Origin: Mactra quadrangularis
Taxonomy: Eukaryota > Mollusca > Bivalvia > Venerida > Mactridae
DNA: 64,000 bases
Assembly (NCBI GenBank): GCA_025267735.1
Contig: CM046298.1
Location: 40,798,917 to 40,862,916 of the forward strand
Reading direction: 5' to 3'
Numbering within the stretch: position 1 is the first letter of the stretch; every line of letters starts with the position of its first letter. The notes beneath the pieces are model-generated. The model searched no databases. It was not told the origin of the DNA and saw nothing but the letters and a program-made list of their open reading frames with translations. This document shows, in pieces, positions 15,208 through 26,916 of the stretch. Position numbers and translations under genes: made by a program.

Positions 15208-15733
15208 CTTCACTACATAACATAAATAAAGTTATCGCCACATGAACTCTTACATCAAGAAACACGTTGCTCTTATGTGCGCCTTCTGTGACTGCACTTT
15301 TTCAATGCATACTTCTGTTCCTCTCTGAGCTGTCAGTTGTAATATTTAAACCCGATTTTATTTGAACTCATTCAGGTCAGTATACAAAAAATAGTTCCAT
15401 TATATCTTAATGATAACAAACCTTTGATGTCAACAAATCGACTGTTTTTCTGTTATCTTTTGGTTTGTACGAAGTATATTCCTGGTTTATCTTACTATTT
15501 TAATATAATATGATCACCAGATGTAATGGAAGGCTGATCCAGTTTGTAATGAAAATGCATTAACTAAATTATTGCATTGGTGTTATCTCAGAAAATGTTA
15601 TAATAGGACTAGAATACTGAAGCTAATTGAATCTGCCTATTATACTGATTTTAAGAGACTGAAATGTCCTTATTTTCGTTTAATATCATTCAATCAAGTA
15701 TTCTTGCACTTTCAAACATCAAGCATTGTTTAC

Positions 15734-16012
15734 GTTTGTTTCGTTTGATTTGTTTGTTTGTTTTGTTGGGTTTAACGCCGTAGCAACACAATTAATAGGC
15801 CATATAACGGCGGTCAGTCAACCTACGCACGCCTCCTGTTAAGGCTGAATCTCTGGATTTAGCTGTTAACCAACTACTAAGCACATACTTTCGTCATTTC
15901 ATGACCAAGCTCCACGAAAGTATGCCCCGCCCGGGAATCGAACCCACGATCCCTCGATCAGTAGACTTGCGTGCTACCAACTGAGTTAGCCGGGCGGCTT
16001 TTTGTTTGTTTC
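15734..16012 (-). mobile_element. SINE-A copy 2, internally deleted
   Basis: Reverse-strand copy of the SINE-A family: tail at the left, tRNA-like head ending near 15998. It lacks about 70 bp of the body between the GAGCTTGGTCATGAAA and GACGAAAGTATG segments. The likely target-site duplication is GTTTGTTTC (15734 and 16004), though it merges with the tail repeat. It faces copy 1 in inverted orientation about 0.5 kb away. Confidence 0.87.
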
Positions 16013-18983
16013 ACCAATGAATTGCAACTATTGTTTGTAATGGCAATCTTCTTAAAAACATAAAGGTTGTGTGGTTTAATGTTAGTCTTTAAATTCAAAT
16101 GGGTATAATATTAGTTTTGTTTCATTTCATGACATTAAGATGCTACTATCCCTTCTGTATTCTTCCCACTTTTGAATTTAAATTGAATTCGAGTTCTGAT
16201 ATCGATTTCCCTTCAACAAGAGATATATTATCGGTACATTGTGGGAGTTTAGGCTAGAAGTTGTAAAAAAATGAATGGTCATAAGATGAGTCGGTTGTCT
16301 TACATAACCTAATAATAGGGGTTGATAAATGGGCGAAAACTCCAAATAAAAATTGATGATACTATTCCCCGGACGTGGTATTAGTGGTTTTTTTTTCACC
16401 AATTGGTTAGCGTTTCAATATCGCCTACACAACATGTTTACCAACAATGTTCACGGTCATAGCTATTGGTTAACGCTCTGATGATGACAAGTGAGTTATT
16501 ATGGTCGTGAATGTGAACATAAGTCTTGCGTAAGTTAGAAGATTACCATCTAGACCATCTCAAAGGCTACATGATTCAAATTATCATTTCCTGTGCAATA
16601 ACTGGAGAGAGAAATGGCCATTGATGTATGATTACAGTAATTAATGTTGTATACACGCATCGTCTGTGATCTTTGTTTCTGTTTTGTTCTGTTTTGTTTT
16701 GTCTGACAGACAGTCTTTGATATAATCGATGATTCTAAAATAGCCCCAGCAACTGCGGTCATTCCTAAAAACAACTGATTCAATATTTCTTTACAATGGA
16801 TCAACTTTTTGATATTCCATTACTTAATCTTTATTTAAAGGCATGATATATGTTGCTGATAAACGTGTTATGTTAAAGCTTTGGTTCTTTTTACTTCATA
16901 TCAAATAATATCACTCATATGCTTGTTACCCTTTCGTATTGACTTTAGCTGGAAGAATGTTATTGAGAATGACAAAACCATATCATATATTACCAGTAGG
17001 ATCATCGATATCTTGAACTAATGATATTGATAATTAGAAAATGGCATATTCAAGTACCAGTTACGCATTTTAATGTAATTAACTAGTATCGTGCTTTGAC
17101 ATTTTATATCTAATAACTCATTGAAAATTTGACAATTATTTTGATTTGTTGCCAACATCTATTGAGTTTTTTTATAGTGGAAAAAAGTAATCTGCTAACA
17201 TCCTTTCAGACTTCCATTTCCATCACAGTAAATCTTGAACACAGTTGCCAATAACTTTTGATCCCAGATTATTAAGTGGGATTAACACATTGGCGTGAAC
17301 CAAATTTATTGGCATAAATCTTTCATTTATTTTGTATAGCATTGAATCGTTTGTATCAATGTTGTTTGACAGTTGGTCTCTTTCAAATCATTTATAAAAT
17401 CAAACATTACAGATTTTCCTGTTCGGATTTTTATGATATAGGGAAAATGATATACAGTGTTTAATGCCGTAGCAGATTCGAGGATTATCACAAACTAACA
17501 TATAAAATCCATTTGGTAAATGTAACTTAATTACTTATTCTCTCCCCATAGTAAAGATGCTATCCATGCTATATGGTAATGTCATTGAGACATTGTTTCT
17601 TTGACATGAGTTATTATTTCAACAAATTTGCCTCTAAGAGATAAATTTACGATTGTTGTAAATGTATATTTATAAAAAACGTGGCGATCGTGTAAGCTTT
17701 TCGTCTGAAAAAAAGAACTGATTATCTAACAGTTATCCACAGCTAAGTTCTGGAAACCAATATCTTACTGCACATGAGAATGTAGATTTATTTGATGAAC
17801 AAAACCACTATAGCATTCACCTAGAATTAGTTAGTACTTATCTTTAAACAAGTTCATTATTTCCTGGTGTTCTTTAATTTAAGTGAATGAAAATATTTAC
17901 AGACACATGCTTAAACACTTACTCCATAAATGATTGTTTATTTGAACAATACCACACTTTTATTTAAGTCGACGAAGTAGAAAAACATTTGGTTTTTAAT
18001 TCAAACAACTGAAAATTTCACCGAATGTTATAATCATTCTGTAAAATGTTTGCTAAATTTTCAAATATGTTTCTTAGTATCATGTAGCTTATTTACGTCA
18101 GTGGATAATAAAAAATAACCTATCCTTAATATCAAATCAATGTTTTAATATTGCAGACATTAGTTTTTTAATAGATTTTAGTTAATTAAAAGCATTTCCT
18201 TTCCTCTTATACTGAAGAGCATAACATTACACATTAACGTTGTTTTTACTAATTAAATGTCATAATTATTAGTGGACGGATTATGCTGCATCAAATTACA
18301 ATGTAGAAAAACTAATTAGTTTTCTATTCTTATGACCACAGCATGTAGGCATATCTAAAACTATGTCTAATTGTCTTACAATGTAATAGACATATTTGAT
18401 CATCATTAAAATTAAAATTTAATTCATGATCAATTTGAGTTTGATGTTTAGCAAAACACGAAAATGCTACATTGAAATGTTTGTGTAGTAATGCCTGTGT
18501 GAAATGATATACATGTATAAATAGGCATTTTGAATAATCTTCATGCAACTTTTTGTCAATTTGTATAGTACAACATAATTAACCTGAACTTGAACTACCT
18601 AATTATAATAATAACACACTTCACTTACATTAAATTGATTTATGCAATATCGACGACAGACTTATGCTTAGCTTTTAAACATGCTTATATGGAAATTTGA
18701 GTAATTTTCGACGTGTGAATAAATTATAAATTACAACAATATGTGTTGATGGTTTTACGATCACACATGCACTTGAATCTACTATATGACTCAGTAAGTT
18801 AAAAATGCTATGCCTTTTTCAGTTTTAATTTCACAATGTATAGTAGAAAGTTCTAGCAATAATATTTTATCATGATAGATACTAATATGAAACAGGCGTT
18901 GTTATTCATAAAAACAGGTTATAAGAAGGACAAAATAGTATTGTTACAGTTGAATGCTATAATTGTTCTCCATTTTACTGTGT
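16013..18983. other. Gene-free AT-rich sequence
   Basis: I see no gene, RNA or structured repeat in this stretch. Confidence 0.55.
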
Positions 18984-19219
18984 CTGGAACCCATAATTTA
19001 GTTTAAGGTTAACTCAGAGAACTTTTCAGTCTGTACCATCATATGCGATACTAAACTATCTGAAGGATGTAAATATTTATCATAAAATATAGGACTTAAA
19101 AGTGAAAACCATTATAACTCGGTTGCATTAATAGTATCATCAATTGCTTTTGGGGCGATATAACCATTCTATGTCGGTGCGCCGTAAAACCCAAACAAAC
19201 AAACAAACTGGAACCCATA
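18984..19219 (+). mobile_element. 5'-truncated LINE copy 1 with 12-bp target-site duplication
   Basis: Carries the last part of a non-LTR retrotransposon: a decayed ORF2 end (text equivalent to NSLKELFESVPSYAILNFLK), then a 3' UTR ending GGTGCGCCGTAAAACCC and an AAAC repeat. The insertion (18996-19207) is flanked by CTGGAACCCATA at 18984 and 19208. Length and truncation point differ from the copies at 24232 and 29827, as expected of target-primed reverse transcription. Confidence 0.88.
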
Positions 19220-19464
19220 TTGAATGCAATATCAATTTGACTTTTTTGCAGTTGTATAATTATGTTAAAGTTAGAAAGAAGAAGTCTTTGAAAGGTGGCG
19301 CTGCATAGACTACAATATCCTAGTATAAAGGTATTACCACCTACAGAAAGTCTGTTTTTATATAAGTTAATTTAAAAAGATGGCATAGTATTTAGAATGA
19401 GAAAATAACGTTTGAAATATCTACATTGCAATTACCTTATCGTTAACACATTGAATATACGCTC

Positions 19465-20012
19465 TATAGATATATATATATATATATTAATACATATGAC
19501 CATCTACGGGGTATCGGTCTATTTGAAACCATACTTGTGGGGTCGATATTTCGTACGGGGCATATATCAGACCTCGCAAATCTAGCACCTTTTAAATGAT
19601 GTAGGGGCGTGTAGGGTACCCTACTAAAATAGTGTGCATAAGGCGGTTTTAATAGTGAATGGTATATGCCCCATTAATGTGTATAATTTTTATTTTTAAT
19701 ATATATATATATATTTAGACATACGACCACCTACGGGGCCCATATATAAGACCTACTTGAGGGGCATAATTTCATATAGTTGGTTTCAATATATGCAACT
19801 ATGTACGCATGTATTGAACATTTCCAAACGACAGACATAAGGGGCACTAAGTTATGTATATCAACTATATATTTAATTTCAAAATAGGCGACTTCAATAT
19901 GACAAGAAATGTAGTACCCCATAAAAATTATACACATTAATGGGGCATATACCATTCACTATTAAAACCGCCTTATGCACACTATTTTAGTAGGGTACCC
20001 TAAACCCCCCTA
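19465..20012. repeat. Inverted-repeat element, 92-bp arms
   Basis: The arms 19602-19693 and 19921-20012 are reverse complements with 2 mismatches in 92. They contain GGTACCCTACTAAAATAGTG and AAGGCGGTTTTAATAGTG. The spacer is 227 bp. A (TA)n tract followed by GACCAYCTACGGGG occurs both left of the arm (about 19470-19511) and at the start of the spacer (about 19700-19738), also 227 bp apart. Multiple GGGGCATATA-type phrases occur throughout. No coding capacity is seen. Confidence 0.83.
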
Positions 20013-23000
20013 CAATACCTCAGTGTGCTACAGTTATCCAGAAAGTGGCCTGTTTGTATTTGTACTATTATAGTTATAAGCTGGAAGGTATCCTCATGTG
20101 GAAAATAGTACTGTCTTATTTCACGCCTCAAGACCACCAACGCAACACATCGACTAATGATGTTATTGATCAACGATGTTGTCCCTGTCGGCAACAAAAT
20201 TATTTTAATGGACGGTAGACGCATTTTGTTAATGTTCCATAAATGTCACCATAGTCCTTAAGTAAAAGTCCAAGGACATTGTTTACAAGTTGTCTTATAT
20301 AATGTGTGGCTTTTTATTATCTAAATCACACTACAGAATTACTGGTTTCTTAATGCATTGTCTACAATATCTTGACGTTTTCTTGCGAAGTGCGATTATT
20401 GACTGTTTCCGTTTGTAGTTTGGCCAGAGTTTTCACTGTATTCATTTCAACGGATTTTCATTTGCGTCTGAAATGAACTGTCGTTTTACGTTTGTCTACA
20501 TTTTTGCTTGGGTGTGATGCATAATAAAGCAAACAACACCTTTTTATCATTCACATTGAATGTAGAAATGTTGCAGGCTATTTTGTATATCAAATATTAT
20601 AACAGGCTCGTCGACAAATTAATTATTATATCTTTAGATTGTTCTTTATATTGTATTAGCCTTATTTACCTGACTTGACATAGGGATGCTGTATTCTAAT
20701 GGACGTTCGTAAAACACTGTAGTGTCATTCTGTGTTTAAGGAATTGAATCAACTGTTAACTGTTAACTGTGACTACAATGTTGATGTTTCGACACCTTTG
20801 GGGATGTATTAAGGGCCCTTTAAAGGTGATGTTTCGACACCTTTGGGGAATTGTCTGGTTAACAGTGGCGTTATGTTACACTGTTCAAGACATGTCCGGT
20901 TAACAGTAGCATCATGTTATACTGTTCGGGACACCAATTTTCAATATAAAATAAATAGAAATAAATAAGAAATTAGTGATAAAAATGTAAAATTAAGTGG
21001 AATCATGATCTGTGAAGGATGTAGGTCCAAAAATATGAATTATAAAGGCTTTTTTATTTTGTTTTGTGTTATTGTATATACATTATGTTTTTATGGTGGA
21101 GGGTTTTGACTTACATGTATTTATTTTTTATTACATTTTTGTACAAAGCCATTGAATATGTAATATAGAAATAGGCGTTTAATCAAATGAAAAAGTTTAA
21201 GTTTAATGTAAATGAACTGGGGTATTTGGACAAATAGTTTGTATAATGTAGATATTTATATGGCACTATATATTCTATGATTAAGTGAACATTGACATTA
21301 GGGTTTGTCTATGTCCTTATACAATTGTAGACATTTTTAAAGGAGTAAACTTGTTTTGTATAATTAGTTTTTCATACTTTGATATAGTATGCGCTTGTGT
21401 TCTTATATCTAAAAATGTGATTTTGTAAGCTAGATTAATAGGGCTAAAAGTTTATACAATATATACAATCTTGTATCATTTGTTAGGAATAAATTGTAAA
21501 TTAAGATACAAATATGATAAGATGTGATCACATGAAATTATTTTCGACCTTAATCATGCATATTATTAATAACTTAACGGAAGTAATGACATGTTGCATT
21601 GTATATACACATGATAAACCTCCTGAAGATACAGTTGAAACCGATTTTTGGTGAAAAAAATCAAACATTTGTTTTAAATTAAAAGAGAGATATATCTACT
21701 ATTTATTTCTTATTCATATAGACTCAGAATATACACGCTACAGACATAATCTGATATAATAAATATGCAATAGGAAGTTACTTTTTATAATATTGAAGTG
21801 ATGATTATGGATAATCGGAAATGGCACTTAAGCACCTGCCATATGTTTATTTTCTCTTAAGAATTAAAGATTAATGTTTCCAGACATGATTCATATTCTA
21901 TACTGCTACATTTAAAACTTTAAAAATATCTTGGAATGTTTTAACTTGTTGATGAATGATCACTCTAAGATAGAGATGAATATTTAAATCACAACAAATG
22001 TTTAATATTAGCAAAAAACTAGTTTAATTATGTACTTTAGTGAACAGGTTGATCAAAACACATGCAGGCATTTATAATATGTATAGTCATTCCTAATCGT
22101 GAATAACAGCATTAGTAACAACTGGGTATAACATTGGCACTTTACACGGCTTTTACGGTTTATTTTTTTGTACATTTAACGCATTTAATATTTAACGAAG
22201 CTAGCAACTTTAGAACAAAATAACATGACATTTACTTTTTTAATCTGCTTGAATTTAAATGTGGGTGTTTTGACAGCTTAAGACAACTTAACAGACATGA
22301 TTCAGAATACAACGTTTAATGCTCTAATGCTACTATTATGAGTCCAATAGAGACGAAAAGACAATTTCGATACTGCACTAAAACAAATTTTGACAAATGA
22401 TGGGGTTGATAGACAGTATCTAGTATCGGTTGTCGCATCTCGTTTGTAGTAAAAGTGTTATCTTCAGTCTTTGTTGTCGTTTTTTTTTTTACTTTACACG
22501 ATTTTGCATGTTTTGCATTTCTTCAATTTATGTTTGATTGGTATGATGGCAGCTTGGCAACCATTCATTTATATATCATCTAATTTATTTGCAATAATGT
22601 CAATATCGGTGATAAATTATTGAATCAATCTCGGTATATGATACGCAGCCACACCTTCTTTGAAGTATTATTTATTATCTGTCTATGTCGTAGTCTAGCA
22701 TGAATAATCAAAGATCTATTAAACACGTATAAATTCACAGTAGTATTTTCGTGTGGAAAGTTAGATTTAATACAGATATGCACGTCATGAACGAAAGATC
22801 TGACAATATCAATGTCTACATCAACGTCTGGCACCATTGTTATTGTTACTTCGTTTTCAATGAGATATATATTTCAATGCAAACAATTTAGATATTCTTC
22901 GTGGCTGGTATTTTGCATACTTCAAATATACTTTTATTTTATAACACAATTGAATCATGTTGTGAGGTTATTTGTTTTAAGCAAAGATACGTTTGATAAC

Positions 23001-24217
23001 AGCATTCTGTAACCTGAACAAATATTGTTGCATTTTTATATACATCGACTATAAAACAAAAGGTTGTTGATGTACTTTTGCGGTATTTAACAATTTCTCT
23101 CTGGTAGCCTCTTTAGATAATCATTTTGTTAATAGGAGTTAGTAAAACAAAACGATCAGTAAAAACTAAAACCATATAAACGCTGCAAATTATTACTTTT
23201 AGAGGAAATAGAGAGAATTCTAACAAATGACAAAAGCAAATACATTTAGTTGACTAGTCTACGCATTAAAATAAAACATTTCTTGACAATCAGCGATTTA
23301 AAGTATGGTGATTACCAACTTCAAGACAACTATTCAGAAAACTGCATTGAAGACACAGACGTATGTTTTACACAAGTGCAGTAAAGTTAATATACAGGCG
23401 AGATTGTTTTTAGTCTCGTGAGAATATTGATAGATAGATATTTATTTACCTCCATATAGGAGAGCTATCAACACATATATAAATAACATATCAGAGTGTA
23501 CCAAATGCTCATTAATTCTTTAATTTGTGGCGACATTATGAGTAGTTGGTTCATATCACATTAGAAAGAGAAAAGTGGATTTAGCATTGCTCTGTGTTGA
23601 AACGTTTAAACAATTTCCTAACATGCTAGAAATAAGTATGGTCCTTGATAAAGACCATTTCCAAATATTGATAATGCCTAAAGACTCATCTGCGGGTGTT
23701 ACTAAGAAATTATCTTAGCACATAATGCACCTAAAGGTTTTAATCCCAATAAATTAAAATAATGTATTGAACGTTTCAAACCAGATTGTCTAGAAACACA
23801 CTATTCAATGTAAATAACGAGACTTTATATTCCGAAACTTCACAATACAAATTATCAGATTTACAAATGAAATTTATCACATCAACAAAATACATTTCTC
23901 CACATTTTATGTTCTCTATAGATGTATTACCAATGTTGATGTATGCTAAAACACTTGTTGATTTGTGTTTGTTCAATATCACTTGTCTTGTTACATTAAG
24001 ACACGCCTATTAGTTTGAGATGCCAAATATTCTTGAAATAGCTCATCTTTGTGTTGCAATCAATACTAAAATAGATTCATCATTTCGCTGTGGTAGGCAG
24101 ATAACGAAGACGTTGATAACATGTTACTTGTAAGCTACGTATTGTGTATTGACTAAATTTCATTCATAAGTTCGATTGATGGTTCTAATAAACGCATTGT
24201 TATCTTAATTCCTTTTG
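20013..24217. other. Gene-free AT-rich sequence
   Basis: Apart from the small tandem duplications at 20783-20934, no feature was identified. A GATA run lies near 23430. Confidence 0.55.
20783..20934. repeat. Two adjacent tandem duplications
   Basis: GATGTTTCGACACCTTTGGG plus GA occurs at 20783 and 20828 (period 45). Directly after, a 41-bp unit based on GGTTAACAGT and ACTGTTC occurs twice, starting at 20854 and 20895, with several differences. A GTTAACTGTTAACTGT run lies just upstream. Confidence 0.8.
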
Positions 24218-24576
24218 ATATTATTAGATGTTTGTTTGTTTGTTTGGGTTTTACAGCGCACCAACACAGAAAGGTCATATCGCGCCGAAAGCAATTAATG
24301 ATACTTTTAATTCAAACGAAATTAATTATCTAAAGCTCTGTATAATATTGTATACATTTATTTCCTTCAAAAAGTTAAGTATCGCATATGATGGTACAGA
24401 CTCAAAAAGTTCTTTAAGTGAGTTAACTTTAAAATGTTGGTCACGAATGTATTTAAGATCCTGGCAGTCAAGGAGAACGTGTTTTACATTGAAATGCTCG
24501 TCACATGGTATACATTTGGGTGCTTCCTCTCTTTTGAGAAGGTATGAATGTGTTAATCTAGTATATTATTAGATGT
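24218..24576 (-). mobile_element. 5'-truncated LINE copy 2 with intact ORF2 C-terminus and 14-bp target-site duplication
   Basis: Read on the minus strand from 24562, this copy codes the C-terminal 78 or so residues of a non-LTR retrotransposon ORF2: TRLTHSYLLKREE, then a C-x2-C-x2-H-x4-H-x4-C zinc-knuckle-like motif, ending SFR and a stop at 24326-24328. A 3' UTR and an AAAC tail (left end) follow. ATATTATTAGATGT is duplicated at 24218 and 24563. TRLTHSYLL followed by the Cys/His motif is typical of the ORF2 ends of Jockey/CR1-type elements. The clade call is inference. Confidence 0.9.
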
Positions 24577-26916
24577 AAATCGTATACCTTTGTGACACAC
24601 ATTTGTATCACTTTGCAATGAATATAAAATGATTTAATCATAGTCAGAAGATATAAATATATTTTGTACCTTAACTAAAAAAATTAATCAGCCTTGTTGA
24701 ATACTCTTTTTTTCTTTAATTATTTTTCTATTAGATATATCTTAATTTCTAACACATTCATTGTTTTAATTGTCATGATATTATATCTTCGATCAAGTTG
24801 AGGAATCGTGATTTATTTCAAAGATGCGTAGGTTTGACAAACTGCTACAAGATATATAAGTTCAAATTTCTATTTTGAATAGATAAGCTATAAGTAAGGA
24901 TATAGTATCACATAAAAGCTAGTATCTTTATCACGAATGGCGATACAAATTTTTATTCGCATTATTTTAGAAATGCCATTTATGAGATATTATCTGTAAC
25001 CTTTCATTGGTCCATAATAAACTTTTAGTTACGTAAAAATGTTAATACAGACATGTATGATTGTGTTTTACATTTGCATTGAATTACTTAGGTTCAGGTT
25101 TTGAAGAAATGGCATGATAATACGTGATGTTTCTTCCCAGCATTGTATGTATCTACTTGTTATCAATAATATTCATATCTCAATTTTATTTCTTTAATTT
25201 GACTACATGATTACTTTTTTTCAAGTTAATTTGAATGAATATTCCATAATCTGACAAAACACATTTGATAGTGCCGACAGTTGAATACGTGTATTGGTTT
25301 TTATCAATAAGAAAGAACGATGTCTGAACACGAACACTGTTATAAATACTTTCTTTCTTATCATGAGTTGTTTAAATTTTTGCAATATTTTGCAATGTCG
25401 CCTGAGTCAGGAAATTGATATAAAATTAATTCAAATTTATCTATAAATATTTATAAATATATTCAAATTATTTGTTTAACTGGTAAATCAGTCTGAATAA
25501 ATTTAAGTTGTATCGTTATGATCATCTACGACAAAAGCATATTGTATTTATGTTAAAAATTGAACTTGTTTTCAGACATACACATTACTTCTCGACAAAA
25601 ACGATATAAAATACTTTCTTGAAACGATTATTGAAATGATACATTTACTTAACACGTTTCCTTCTCCCCAACTCCCCTTCAATTTGAACTTTACAAATAA
25701 TTCTGAGATTTTACTAAACACCTGAAATGTACTAATGTTTTATAATTCGCGTTAATGAAAATGGTTTACAAACCTGTTAGTTAGAAACAAACTGTTTATA
25801 ATATTACCATTGCGAATAGTAACAATTTTGGTAAGATTCACCACCATGGAAATGATCTGATTTTCAAGTAATTCAAACACATTTGGTTTTAACGTTGTCT
25901 CAGTGTGGTCTCTGTAAATTTTAGATTTATTTTGTTTGTATATTCTGAAAGATTGCCAATATGATTTTGCCTAGTTTCTTCTGCATATAATCATCTTTTT
26001 GAGATGCCAACTATTTCTGCCTTATCATATTTTATGAATTAGGAATCAATATTAATAGATATACACATTTAATAAATTATATATTCCCTATGTTTAAATT
26101 GACTTTTTATTAATATATTTATAGATGACAGTTTGTAAATGTTATCATAATTCAAACTTACATGTAAATTATTAACTCAGCGATTACATTTTAAGTGTAT
26201 GTTTAGTTTAAGTTTGAATTAAAAAAGGTCTGATATGTATCATTGTAGTATTTATTCATATCACATTAAAACTCACATTTTCAAATTCATAATTATCTTA
26301 AGTGGACATGAAACACGTTATACTTAAAGGCAATGTATATCGGCTAAGCCAAGATAAATGGGACCTTTTGATTTTGCCAATGTTACATTGAAATATTTTG
26401 AAAAGTTAAGTTTAAATTAAATGAAGAGTATTTTTTTCCAACACGTTATCTTGAGAGCTTTCTGATGATGTATAGTTTTATACATGTTCTATTATCTTTT
26501 TTTGAATTATTTAGGATTATATTCCCTAAAACCCCTGTTTTTACACTGTTTTTGAGTCTCACTGAGGTTTTGTTCTGTTTTCATCAGTTGTTTTGAAAAG
26601 TTCTTGTTGGTTACAGTTACTTTGATGTGTTTTCTATCTCTGACTGACATACAGGTATACGGTATTTTTTACGAAAGTTATATATAATCAATATTTAAGA
26701 AAATATTCATGAAAGAGTAAACATGTACCCTTGTAACGCAAGTAAGAATTTTACGTTACCATCTTTGACAGACTTTAAAACTATGTCACTGCTTTATTTC
26801 ACTTGTATCACCTTTTTACTATTACAGTTTATAATTATTTTTACTTAACGCAAATGAAATTTTTTAGAGCATAGCATTTCTTTTTGGAAAATAACTACTG
26901 AACATTGTATATTTTA
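24577..26916. other. Gene-free AT-rich sequence
   Basis: Nothing recognisable; very AT-rich with no exon chain. Confidence 0.5.

Noticed and set aside
24228..24572. 114-codon plus-strand frame
   Set aside because: It is antisense to the ORF2 end of LINE copy 2, which has the recognisable Cys/His motif on the minus strand.
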